Source of the DNA: Limnomonas spitsbergensis
Taxonomy: Eukaryota; Chlorophyta; Chlorophyceae; Chlamydomonadales
Length of the DNA: 64,000 nucleotides
Direction of reading: 5' to 3'
Assembly: GCA_037349105.1 (NCBI GenBank)
Contig: JAYJMM010000078.1
Location: forward strand, 651,001 to 715,000
Position 1 is the first letter of the stretch. Every line of letters begins with the position of its first letter. Shown piece by piece: positions 39,524 through 51,500 of this stretch. The notes below the pieces were generated by a model that saw only the letters and a list, made by a program, of their open reading frames with translations, made no database searches and was not told the origin of the DNA. The position numbers and the translations under genes were made by a program.

Positions 39524-42500
39524 TCAAGCCCGGCCTGCTGCTCTCACCCTCTTAGGGGATGTCCTCCCAGATGCCGGCAGATGGCCTCCATGCGGCGGGT
39601 AGCCAGCCCAGGGGGGGGGGTATTGGTACCCCCCCTCGGGCGGCGGACCTCTGTGGGGGGCACCTGGCGGGAAGTAGCCCGGAGGAGGTGGGTAGTACCC
39701 GGGCGGCGGGGGCGGATAGTAGCCGGGGGGAGGACTCGCCCCCGTGCCCCCGGCCCCCGGTGGGCCTGCTGTGGGATAGGGGTAGTAGCCAGGCGGTGGC
39801 GGTCCATAACCATACCCGGGCGGAGGCATTACGTATCCGGGGGGCGGAGGCGGGTACTGGTAGTAGCCGTAAGGCGCTTGCCCAGGGGGCACTGACGAGG
39901 GCGGGCCGGGTGAGCTGGATCCGCTCACTGGCGAGAGCGGTGCGGCGGAAGCCTGGCGCGGGCTCGGCACCGCCGTCGCTGCAGCGGGGGTCTCCTTGCG
40001 GGAGGTCTGCAGTGCGTCGTTGACGCGGTTGAGCAGCTGCATTGCCATTGCGCTCTGCTGGACCACTCGCTTGAACCTGACCATGTTCTGCGGCCGCCGC
40101 GTGGGCGGGCCACTGCCCGGTTCGAAGCCCTCGTCTGCCAGGGGGTCCCGAGGGGGCGGAGGGGGCGGGTTGGAGATTGCGGCAATGATGCGCGGGACGT
40201 TCATAAGGGGGATCTTGTCCCAGTCGGCGTTCTTGGGCCGAAGGGGATCCTGGATGGGGGCAAAATCAGCAGGATCAGTATCAGTATCAGCAGCAGGAGC
40301 CTGTGCATGAGCATGAGCATGAGCATGTGCATGAGCATGAGCATGAGCGGGAATGTGTCCCTGCCAGCGTTCTTGGGCCGAAGAGGATCCTGGCAGAAGA
40401 GGCATCCGTGTCAACATAAGAAGCATCAGAAGCAGCAGCGTCTTGGGGCAGAAGAGGATCCTAAAAGAGGCAGCAGCAGCAGCAGTGGCAGCAGCAGGTA
40501 TGACTGGCATGCCTGTGAGGGCAAGCGGGCTGACCATCCATCTCTGAGAGGGCATACATTGCAACATCTGCTCGCTTCCCAGTGGCACCCGTAAACTGTC
40601 TTTACCGTGGTCGAATGTTTTGTCCGCGCATCCCTCCAAAAGTGGTGGTGGCTATCTTGGTGTTATCGCTATCCTGGATTTTATTACCGGTACGCGGGGT
40701 CGACGATTTCAATAACCATCTGCACAGCGCTCAAACTTGCCGTTACGGCCCGCTCGCGGGCCAGCAATTTTCCAATCTGCACATTTACCGGGAGTTCTAT
40801 ACCGTAATAAATTAAAATAATAATTTTGCGTGGACCGGAATGCGCACCGGTATGACGTCACTGATATTCAATTTTAATTCAACTTTTAATACCGATTCCC
40901 TAACAAATGTGAAGTATAAAAACATCAGCAGACAAGGCAAATGGAAACAAGCAGGCCAGGCATGGCGTTGCTTTATCCAATGTCTTAAAGGGTGGGCACT
41001 TGTTTGGCGCGCCTGAAGGACCCCATGCTATCGGCCTCCAGCCTAAAGACCGCCTCCACAGCCAAGTACTGCAATGCTGACATCGCATCCCGCCTTTGTA
41101 ACCCCCCCCCCACACACATGTTCTGAGATTACTCCTGCAGTGCACCGCTGCCAATCTGTTCCCACCCCACCTTGATGACCGCCTAAGGACCCCTCTGCAC
41201 ATACCACCACATGCCAGGCAGGTCACCGCCCCCATGGCCAAGTAATGCAATCATTAATGGAAGCATTGTGAGGCCCCCATGGCCAAGTATTGATGCAATC
41301 GTGAATGGAAGCATTGCAAGCCCCCCACCTTGGCCACCACTTCCAGATGCTTCTGTACGTACATCCACTTTGCTGAGCCCAGGACCGACATGTCCACATC
41401 CTGTTTTGCCCGCTGCTCCGCAGTCTGGGCCTCCACCACCTGTCCTGCCTGCAGACCACATGTCGGAGGGGAAGGGAGGGAACAGGGGCAGGGGCATCGT
41501 CAGAAGGGGCATGGATAGGGGTGGAGAGGGGCTGGGAAAGGGGCTCGGAGAGGGGTGGAGAGAGAGGGCAGGGAGGCAGGCGCACAATCAAAATGGGCCG
41601 AGTAAAAGGACATGGACAGCGGGGCCTGTTGCACCACACGGGCCAGCTGACGGGAGCCTGCCATGACCTCCATTTACCTGTGTCGTTATCCCCGTCGGAG
41701 CTGCCGGCTTGGGCGTTGCGGGGCACTGGGCCTCCACGGCCAAGGCGTCGATTTGAGAGATAAGCGCCTTGCCAGTTTCATCCAAGCGGGGCGGCGGCGG
41801 CTCCGGGGACTGGCGGGCGGGCGTAGGGGCGGCGCCGCCGGGCGGCTGCTTCGGGGAGGACTTGATGATCAGCCGGATGAGCTTGCGAGCCGATGAGGCG
41901 TCGGCCACGTCTAGGACAGCCTGAGGGGACGGCAATACGAGTAATGCGACCAAAGTAATTCATAATGATTTGATTTCAAGTGACACAGTTTAGCGGGGTC
42001 TGTAGTGTATACCCGGGTGAGGGGGGCACAACCACCTCCGGCAGCACCAGGGGGGGGGGGGCAGAGTATCTGCATGACACGGCATTCATCAGAGTTTCAC
42101 AAATCCAAAGCCTTAGATGTTTGATGCGGAACACTTCATCCACAACAATGACAAGTGTGAGATGATTAAAACACAGCGTTGGACATAATCAAAACGCCGG
42201 TCCAAATAGGAACCACACAGGCACACATGTATAAACTAGTTAATTAAAATGACTGTTACCACGGTCAGCGGATGTCCGTGTGTACCGTCAAGTCAAGTAC
42301 ACTGCCCCTACCCCTGCCTCTGCCCTTCCCTGGACCCAACCCTGCCTCCATCCATGGAAGGGAAGAGGGCCAACTGCCCCCCCCCCCCCCTCTGCCCATC
42401 AAACCTGCCCCTGCCTCTGCCCCTCGCCTCTCCCCTCCACTCGCCTCCCCCTTCCCCGCCTCAAACATTCCCCTGCCCCATGTGCCTGCTTGCATGACAT

Positions 42501-45500
42501 CCTCACCTCAGGGCTCAGCTGAAACGCATTCTCAGAGAAGGCCACCTCGGACAGCATAGACGCCTGCGTGCAGAGGGGGGGGGGCAAGGATTGCTGGAGT
42601 CAGGACTCATTACGCCTCGTACTGAAAAAGTTATCGAACAATTAATGGTCGGGTCAAGCCAAACGCAGTCGCTCATTACCGGTAGAGAGACCAGTACTGA
42701 AAAATTCCCGAAAACACGCAAACATTCGGAGAATCGTCAAAAATCACGCCTATGGCGCATTTTGGGGGTTTCGGTACTGGCCCTGCATAATTAATTTCAG
42801 AAATCACTGAAAACAATTCCTGGTGGCCGGCTCATCAGCATGCACCAAAGGTATACAGAAGCATACAAATGCACACTCACTGACAAACGGCAATATTGTC
42901 ACGCTCAGGAATCGAATTTCAAGTCCAGTCCAGATATAATATAAAGGCTAGAGTACCTGCCCATGATGGTCATCCCCTGCTCAACACATGATCGTCCCCC
43001 CACACAAATAAAAAGACAAGGTATGAACACCTTCAGGGTGACTTGAGAACAACGTATTCCGGCTTTTGGGACCGAGCCAGGTGCCCCACAGCGTTCCCCA
43101 TGCTTGAAGTGTAATGATGGTAGAGCCGTTTGTGTGAAGGAGCCAGTGCCAAGATTTAAGGGACATGCCCGGGGCACACATTGTGTCAAGGTCATGATGT
43201 AGACAGCCCACACGGCTTCACAAATGAAAACAAGCCTGGCTTGTCCTTTCCTCCTTCCTCTCCCGTGCCTCCCCTCCCCTCTACCTGATCTCCCCCAATA
43301 CGCCCCCTTACTGCAGCAAACATTCCTACAATGTTTAAAAAACGGTACCAGGGAACAGTGCGCTATGCTTCCAGGCTCACCAGGAGCCCGGATCCAATAT
43401 CTGTATCGCGTCTAAAAACTCCACACAGACACACCTGCAGCAGAGGTTATTTCCTTTTGCTTTTAACAGGGAATAATGTTATCAGGTATTGCATCCAGCC
43501 CGCCCCTTCTCCCGCACCTCTTCCGTCCCCTCCTCCCTCCCCTCCTCCCTCCCCTCCCCTCCTCTTCCCCATGCCCAAACCGCACCTTCTCCCGCCCCTC
43601 TTCCCCTCCTCCCTCCCCTCCTCCCTCCCTCCCTCCCTTCCCCTCCCCTACCTGCAGTAGCTCTTCTGGCAAGGTGGTTAGTCTGTTGCAAGAAGCCTTG
43701 AGCGTCCTTAGCCTGGACAGACGCCCCAGAGACCGCGGCAGTGCCATCACGTTATTGCCTGAGATGTCCAGCAGTCGCATGGACCCACATGCACCCAGCT
43801 CCTCAGGCAAAGTGGTCAGCAGGTTGGCAGATAGAGACAGGGCCTGGCAGGGGGTAGGGGAGTGCAGGTCAACAAGGAGGGGGCAGGTCAACAAGGAGGG
43901 GGCAGGGGGCAGGGGGGTGCAGGTCGACAAGGAGGGGGCAAGGGGCAGGGGGTGCAGGTCGACAAGGAGGGGGCAGGGGGGTGCAGGTCAACAAGGAGGG
44001 GGCAGGGGGTGCAGGTCAACAAGGAGGGGGCAGGGGGTGCAGGTCAATAAGGAGGGGGCAGGGGACAGGGGCGTGCAGGTCAACAAGGAGGGGACAGGGG
44101 GCAGAGGGGTGCAGGTCAACAAGGTGGGGGCAGGGGGTGCAGGTCAACAAGGAGGGGGCAGGGGGTGCAGGTCAATAAGGAGGGGGCAGGGGGTAGGGGA
44201 GTGCAGGTCAACAAGGAGGGGGCAGGGGGTAGGGGGTGCAGGTCAACAAGGAGGGGGCAGGGGGCAGGGGGGTGCAGGTCAACAAGGAGGGGGCAGGGGA
44301 CAGGGGGGTGCAGGTCAACAAGGAGGGGACAGGGGGTTCAGGTCAACAAGGAGGGGGCAGGGGGTGAAGGTCAACAAGGAGGGGGCAGGGGGCAGGGGGG
44401 TGCAGGTCAACAAGGAGGGGGCAGGGGGTGCAGGTCAACAAGGAGGGGGCAGGGGGCAGAGTAGTGCAGGTCAACAAGGAGGGGACAGGGGGTGCAGGTC
44501 AACAAGGAGGGGGTAGGGAGGTGCAGGTCAATGAGGAGGGGGCAGGGGGTAGGTAGGTGCAGGTCAAAAAGGAGGGGGCAGGGGGTAGGGGGGTGCAGGT
44601 CAACAAGGAGGGGGCAGGGGGCAGGGGAGTGCAGGTCAACAAGGAGGGGGCAGGGGGTAGGGGGGTGCAGGTCAACAAGGAGGGGGCAGGGGGCAGGGGG
44701 GTGCAGGTCAACAAGGAGGGGGCAGGGGGATGGGGGGTGCAGGTCAACAAGGAGGGGGCAGGGCGTAGGGGGGTGCAGGTCAACAAGTAGGGGGCAGGGG
44801 GGTGCAGGTCGACAAGGAGGGGGCAGGGGGCAGGGGGGTGCAGGTCAACAAGGAGGGGGCAGGGGGCAGGGGGGTGCAGGTCAACAAGGAGGGGGCAGGG
44901 GGCAGGGGGGTGCAGGTCAACAAGGAGGGGGCAGGGGGTAGGGGGGTGCAGGTCAACAAGGAGGGGGCAGGGGGCAGGGGGGTGCAGGTCAACAAGGAGG
45001 GGGCAGGGGGCAGGGGGGTGCAGGTCAACAAGGAGGGGGCAGGGCGTAGGGGGGTGCAGGTCAACAAGGAGGGGGCAGGGGGGTGCAGGTCAACAAGGAG
45101 GGGGCAGGGGGGTGCAGGTCAACAAGTAGGGGGCAGGGGGACGGGGGGTGCAGGTCAACAAGGAGGGGGCAGGGGGTAGGGGGGTGCAGGTCGACAAGTA
45201 GGGGGCAGGGGGACGGGGGGTGCAGGTCAACAAGGAGGGGGCAGGGGTAGGGGGGTGCAGGTCAACAAGGAGGGGGCAGGGGGTAGGGGGGTGCAGGTCA
45301 ACAAGGAGGGGGCAGGGGGCAGGGGGTGCAGGTCAGCAAGGAGGGGGCAGGGGGCAGGGGGGTGCAGGTCAACAAGGAGGGGGCAGGGGGCAGGGGGGTG
45401 CAGGTCAACAAGGAGGGGGCAGGGGGTAGGGAGGTGCAGGTCAACAAGGAGGGGTCAGGGGGCAGGCGGGGCAGGTCAACAAGGAGGGGGCAGGGGGCAG

Positions 45501-48500
45501 GGGGGTGCAGGTCAAAAAGGAGGGGGCAGGGGGCAGGGGGGTGCAGGTCAACAAGGAGGGGGCAGGGGGCAGGGGGGTGCAGGTCAACAAGGAGGGGGCA
45601 GGGGGCAGGGGGGGGCAGGTCAACAAGGAAGGGGCAGGGGGTAGGGGGGTGCAGGTCAACAAGGAGGGGACAGGGGGTTCAGGTCAACAAGGAGGGGGCA
45701 GGGGGTAGGGAGGTGCAGGTCAACAAGGAGGGGGCAGGGGGCAGGGGGGTGCAGGTCAACAAGGAGGGGGCAGGGGGCAGGGGGGTGCAGGTCAACAAGG
45801 AGGGGGCAGGGGGGTGCAGGTCAATAAGAAGGTTCACGGGCGCGAGGCATGAAGAATGCAAGGGACCCCAGGGGTAGCCCACCCATGATTCCCTGCTCAC
45901 CCATTAGTACACAGGGTACAGGGATATAATGGATGAATGCCCCCCCCCCCCCCCCCCCTGCGTCCCTACCTTGAGATCTGGACACTTTTTCTGACAGAGA
46001 GTGGCAGGTATGGAAGGTATGAATGCCCTCCCCCCCCCCCCCACCCCTGTTCCCTACCTTGAGATCTGTCAGCTCTCCAACTGAGGGCGGCAGAAACGAG
46101 ATTTCGTTACCATGCAGGATAAGCGCCTGCAGGAGGGAGGCGGCAGGGAGATACATGGGCCCAGGGGGTCATATCAACAATCATAAATGCAAACTTTGCG
46201 CCGCTACAGAGATGGGTCTTTCAAGAGGGGGGGGGCAGCCAGCAGGGAGATACAGCCTATGGGGTCACATCAACAATCATAAACACAAACTTTGCACCGC
46301 TACAGAGGTGAGAATTATAAGATGAGGGGGAAGCCGTAACAGGTCAAAAAGTGCACAGGGAAGTAGCTTCACTTCAATTGCAAAGTGGTTTTGAGTGGTT
46401 TTGATTCATTGTACCCCAGCGTCAGCATACCGTATGGACGTGTTATCCTGGTACCGTGGTGGCGGCAACACATCGCCAATGCATGCCCAAACCAAGAGGG
46501 GATGCAGAATTGCAGATTCATGTGGGGGTTCAGCAAATAAATCAGAAGAAAAAGGTTCAAACAGCGCAAAGCAAAGGCGGAGCAAAAAAAAGCAACGGGC
46601 ACTGACTCATGACCGTCATTAGGGCCCTGCACGGTTTTCTGCCTGTGACCCCACCAGCAGGGCTTTGGGTTGGAAGTCTGAACCCTGATCCTGCCCACAG
46701 GATTTAGGGTAGGAAGTCTTAAACCCTGATCCTGCCCACAGGATTTAGGGTTGGAAGTCTTAAACCCTGATCCTGCCCACAGGATTTAAGGTTGGAAGTC
46801 TTAAACCCTGATCATGCCCACAGGTTTTAAGGTTGGAAGTCTTAAACCTGATCCTGCCCTCAGGATTTAGGGTTGGAAGTCTTAAACCCTGATCCTGCCC
46901 ACAGGATTTAGGGTTGGAAGTCTTAAACCCTGATCCTGCCCACATAATTTAGGGTTGGAAGTCTTAAACCCTGATCCTGCCCACAGGATTTAGGGTTGGA
47001 AGTCTTAAACCCTGATCCTGCCCACATGATTTAGGGTTGGAAGTCTTAAAACCCTGATCCTGCCCACAGGATTTAGGGTTGGAAGTCTTAAACCCTGATC
47101 CTGCCCACAGGATTTAGGGTTGGAAGTCTTAAACCGGATCCTGCCCACAGAATTTAAGGTTGGAAGTCTTAAAACCCTGATCCTGCCCACAGGATTTAGG
47201 GTTGGAAGTCTTAAACCGGATCCTGCCCACAGGATTTAGGGTTGGAAGTCTTAAACCCTGATCCTGCCCACAGGATTTAGGGTTGGAAGTCTTAAACCCT
47301 GATCCCACCTGCAGGGTCCCAGGATTTGGGGTTGAAGGTTGTAAGCCCTACCCCCTGATCCCACCTGCAGGTGCACAAAGTCTCCCAGGTTGTCCGGCAG
47401 CTTCTTGATGGCATTGGAAGAGGCCATGACAATTGCAATCTTAGGGAGAGACAGGAGAGCCTGCACAGGGAGAGGAGCGGGCAGGGACAGAAGCAAGGCA
47501 ATGGCTCAGTACAAGACACTTCATGAAATGACAACCTCAAGGGAGAGACAGGAGCGCACGCACAGAGATAGAGGTAAGAAGCGGGCATGGAGCCAGTCCA
47601 GTTAGCTTCCTGAATAGGGACAGGTGCAAGCAGAGGCCTGGTCCAGGATACGAGCTGCATAGGGCATATTCTGAACTTGTCAGATTTCGGATCCGGTGAT
47701 GTTCAACTGTTTCTTAACCGAGGTCCTGGTGATGCGGTCAGGGGGTGTTTCAATTTTATTATTTGATGGACTGCTGAAGCGGTGATACGTGCAGGTACCA
47801 TGCTCCTGCTCAGCGCACAATGGGCTGAAGCATCGTCAGAAACAGCGTTGCTCGCTTTTAATATATGTCTTTAAGCATGGAGTCTCATTGGGCACTTCTG
47901 AATGATGAGATATAGGCATTAGGACGATATAGGCACGGGAAGATTTGTACTGCCTATTACCAGCGGTAAAATCAGCACCACCTCTTACCAGCAGTAGCAT
48001 CTGCACTGCCTCTAACCAGCGGAAGTCTCTGTACCGCCACTAACCCGCGGGAGCATCTGTACTGCCTCTTACCAGCAGGAGCATCTGTACTGCCTCTAAC
48101 CAGCAGGAGCATATGTACTGCCTCTTACCAGCAGGAGCATATGTACTGCCTCTTACCAGCAGGAGCATCTGTACTGCCTCTTACCAGTGGTAGCTCTGTG
48201 AGTCCATTGCTGTCCAGGACAGCTGTGTTGAGTTGTGTGAAGGTGGAGATCCAGGGGGGCAGCACCTTGAGCTTGTTGCTGCCCAGCTTAATCTGCTGCA
48301 GGCTCGCGGCATGCAGCCGAACCTGAAAGGCGGAAATAGTGGAAAGCGAGAGTAAGGATAAAGGGTTTATGGTTGTGCATGAAGGTTTCAGTATTCATTG
48401 CCCTATCCCTAGATCGCCTCCCCACCCCCATTAGGCCCCTGCCCCTATCTTCCCATTCTGTCCTCCCCTCCCCCCCCCCCCCCCCCCTCCTCCCTCCCCC

Positions 48501-51500
48501 TCCCCTCTTCACCCCTCTTCTCCCCTCCCCCCCTCCCCTCTCCCCCCTCCCCCCCCCCTCCTCCTCCCCTCCCCCATATTCTCTCCTCTCCTCTCCTCCC
48601 TTCCCCTCTTCACCCCTAGCCCCCCATTGTGTCCTTCCCTCCCCACCCCTCCCTCCCCACCTCTTCTGGCAGCACATCAAACCCGCAGTTGGTGAGGTCT
48701 AGCTTCTCCACCGCCTTGTTGCAGAAGTCCACCAGAGCTATGTCCCCAAACACATCAGACATGCGCGCAAAGGCCACGCACAACGGGTTGCCAGACATGT
48801 TGAGGGCCTTGAGGCGAGTCATGGTACCCAGCTCCTAGGGGGGGGATAGGGAGCAGAGGGAGCGGCGGGCCGTCAGGACAGGGGACAGGAGAAAGACCGC
48901 CACAGAACCCAAAGCTTCACCAAGCTACCATCAACAGAAATCCAGATTTCAGGGTTTGCAGGGGTGGGCATCGGGGGGTAGGCTTAAGGAATCAGGGCTC
49001 AGGGTATATCATCCCCAGCCCCAGGAACTCTTCCGCCTTTTTAAGAAATCAGTCCAGGTGTAGTTTGCACATGGAATCCCATATGCCTGCTTCAAATCAC
49101 GATCCAAGCCCTAAGAGATGTCAGCAACATGAACTGTCCCCCCTATGAGCTGTCAGCCAAATGTGCTATCCCCCCTGTAGGCTGTCCCCCCTGTAGGCTG
49201 TCCCCCCTATGTGCTGCCCACCCTATGAGCTGTCCACCCTATGAGCTGTCCACCCTATGTGCTGTCCACCCTATGTGCTGTCCACCCTATGTGCTGCCCA
49301 CCCTATGTGCTGTCCACCCTATGTGCTGTCCACCCTATGAGCTGCCCACCCTATGTGCTGTCCACCCTATGTGCTGTCCACCCTATGAGCTGTCCACCCT
49401 ATGAGCTGTCCACCCTATGAGCTGTCCACCCTATGTGCTGTCCACCCTATGAGCTGTCCACCCTATGAGCTGTCCACCCTATGTGCTGTCCACCCTATGA
49501 GCTGTCCACCCTATGAGCTGTCCACCCTATGAGCTGTCCACCCTATGAGCTGTCCACCCTATGAGCTGACCACCCTGTGAGCTGACCACCCTATGTGCTG
49601 TCCACACTATGAGCTGTCCACCCTATGAGCTGTCCACCCTATGAGCTATCTACACTATGAGCTGTCCACCCTATGAGCTGTCCACCCTATGTGCTGTCCA
49701 CCCTATGAGCTGTCCACCCTGTGAGCTGTCCACCCTATGAGCTGTCCACCCTATGAGCTGTCCACCCTATGAGCTGTCCACCCTATGAGCTGTCCACCCA
49801 TGAGCTGTCCCCCTGGCCTGACCCGTTTGTGCGTTGTGGCCCACTCCCTCTGCAGCTGCCCCACCTCTGGCAGCGTGATGATCTTGTTCCTAGCCAGGTT
49901 GAGTGCCGTGAGGGCTGTGAGGCGAGTGAGCTGGGTGGGGAATAAGGGCAGGTCCAGGCCGGAAAGGTCCAGGCTAGTCAGCGTGGTGTTGTGGATCTGC
50001 AGGGGGGAGGGGAGGAGGGGGCGGGGAGAGACAATAAAGCGCTCATACAGAGAACACATGGTGCTTCATAGGGAGGGAGGCAGAGGGAGGGCAAGGGAAA
50101 AGGGGAGCATTCCCCTACCAATGCATGCCGCAGTTCTGTCGTTCTTGCAGCGGGCCACACATAGGGTTTGGGGGGTACATGGTACAGGGTGCAGAACCTG
50201 CAAACCCTACCCCCTATATACACATGTAGTGGTTACCCCTGCTCGTTTGGGAAGCCTGAACCAGACTCAGGGTCGTTCACACCTCCCCCCTGCCCATTCA
50301 CACCTGCCCCCCGCCCATTCACACCTCCCCATGCTCATTCACACCTGCCCCCTACCCATTCACACCTCCCCCCTGTCCATTCACACTTGTCTCATGTCCA
50401 TTCACACCTCTTCCCTGCAAATTCACACCTCCCGTCTGCCCATTCACACCTGCCTCCTGCGCATCCACATTACCCCCTACTCATTCACACCTCCCCCCTG
50501 CCCGTCCACACCCGCCCCTGCCCATCCACACCTCCCCCCTGCTCATTCACACCTGTACAAGCTGCATGGGGTTTGCTGCGTACAACGCGTCCAGCGGTGA
50601 CGGCAGCATGGACCCCTCCATCTGCAGCCCCTCCAGCAGCCGCAGGTCCCCGATGCCAGGGGGCAGGTCCCGGATGCCAGAGTAGTCAAGGTTGAGCTCC
50701 TTGAGAGAGGACAGGCGGGTCACCACCTCGGGGAAGGCCTGCCAGATGCAGGCAGGCAAACGGGGAAGTTGGAAGGCAGGGGAGAAAATGGGGATGGATA
50801 GGAGATAAGGAGAGCTCTTCATATCTTGTTGTTCATTACAATGGATATAGATCATGACCAAGCTATGTTCATTGAAGTCGGGTTTGAGCACTGGGCACAG
50901 GGACTACATCATGGGCCAGGGGATGAGTTCAGGCGGCCGATTCGAGGGCCGGAGCCGGGGCTGGGGTTCAGGTTTGGAGGCCCGGTAGTTCTTAGCAGGT
51001 CTGCTTAGCGCAAAGAAAGATCAGGCCTGGCGAGGCGGCGACACTGCTGGACGGCTGATTCCATTGACAGCGGCACCCCTGCCTCTAAGTGGGCGAGTCG
51101 GGTTCCACACAAATGGGTATGTCCGGAGTTGAGAGGTCTGAGCCCACCTTGAGCGGATTGAAGCTGACATTGAGCGCCATGAGGGTGGACAGCTTGCCGA
51201 GGCTGCCGGGGAGGGAGGTGATCTCGTTGAACGAAAGGTCCAGGAAGCGGAGGCTGGCAACCTGCATCGGAGAGGGTAGGGGTAGTGAGCAGGCAGGTGG
51301 GGAAGCAGGTGGGGAAGCAGGTGGGCATGGGAAGGAGGGGGGAACAGTGGGCGGGCAGGTGGGTAGGCGGGCGTGCGTGAGGGCAGGCAATACACATCAA
51401 GGGTCTCGCAGGTGGGTAGGCAGGCGGCCAAGAGGGCAGGCAACCTGCATTGAGGGGAGGGGGGAAGAGAAGACAGGCAGTTGGGTTTGCAGGCGGGCAT

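Noticed and set aside
40250..40639. N-terminal extension of the last LRR exon with His-Ala repeats
   Set aside because: The HAHAHA stretch comes from the CATGAG microsatellite; a good acceptor at 40250 and phase agreement with exon 20 place it in the intron.
43476..45877. Long open frames on both strands with Gly/Arg/Gln or Pro/Thr/Cys repeats
   Set aside because: They are translations of the 36-bp minisatellite; the unit is a multiple of three and lacks stops. They lie in an intron between in-phase LRR exons.
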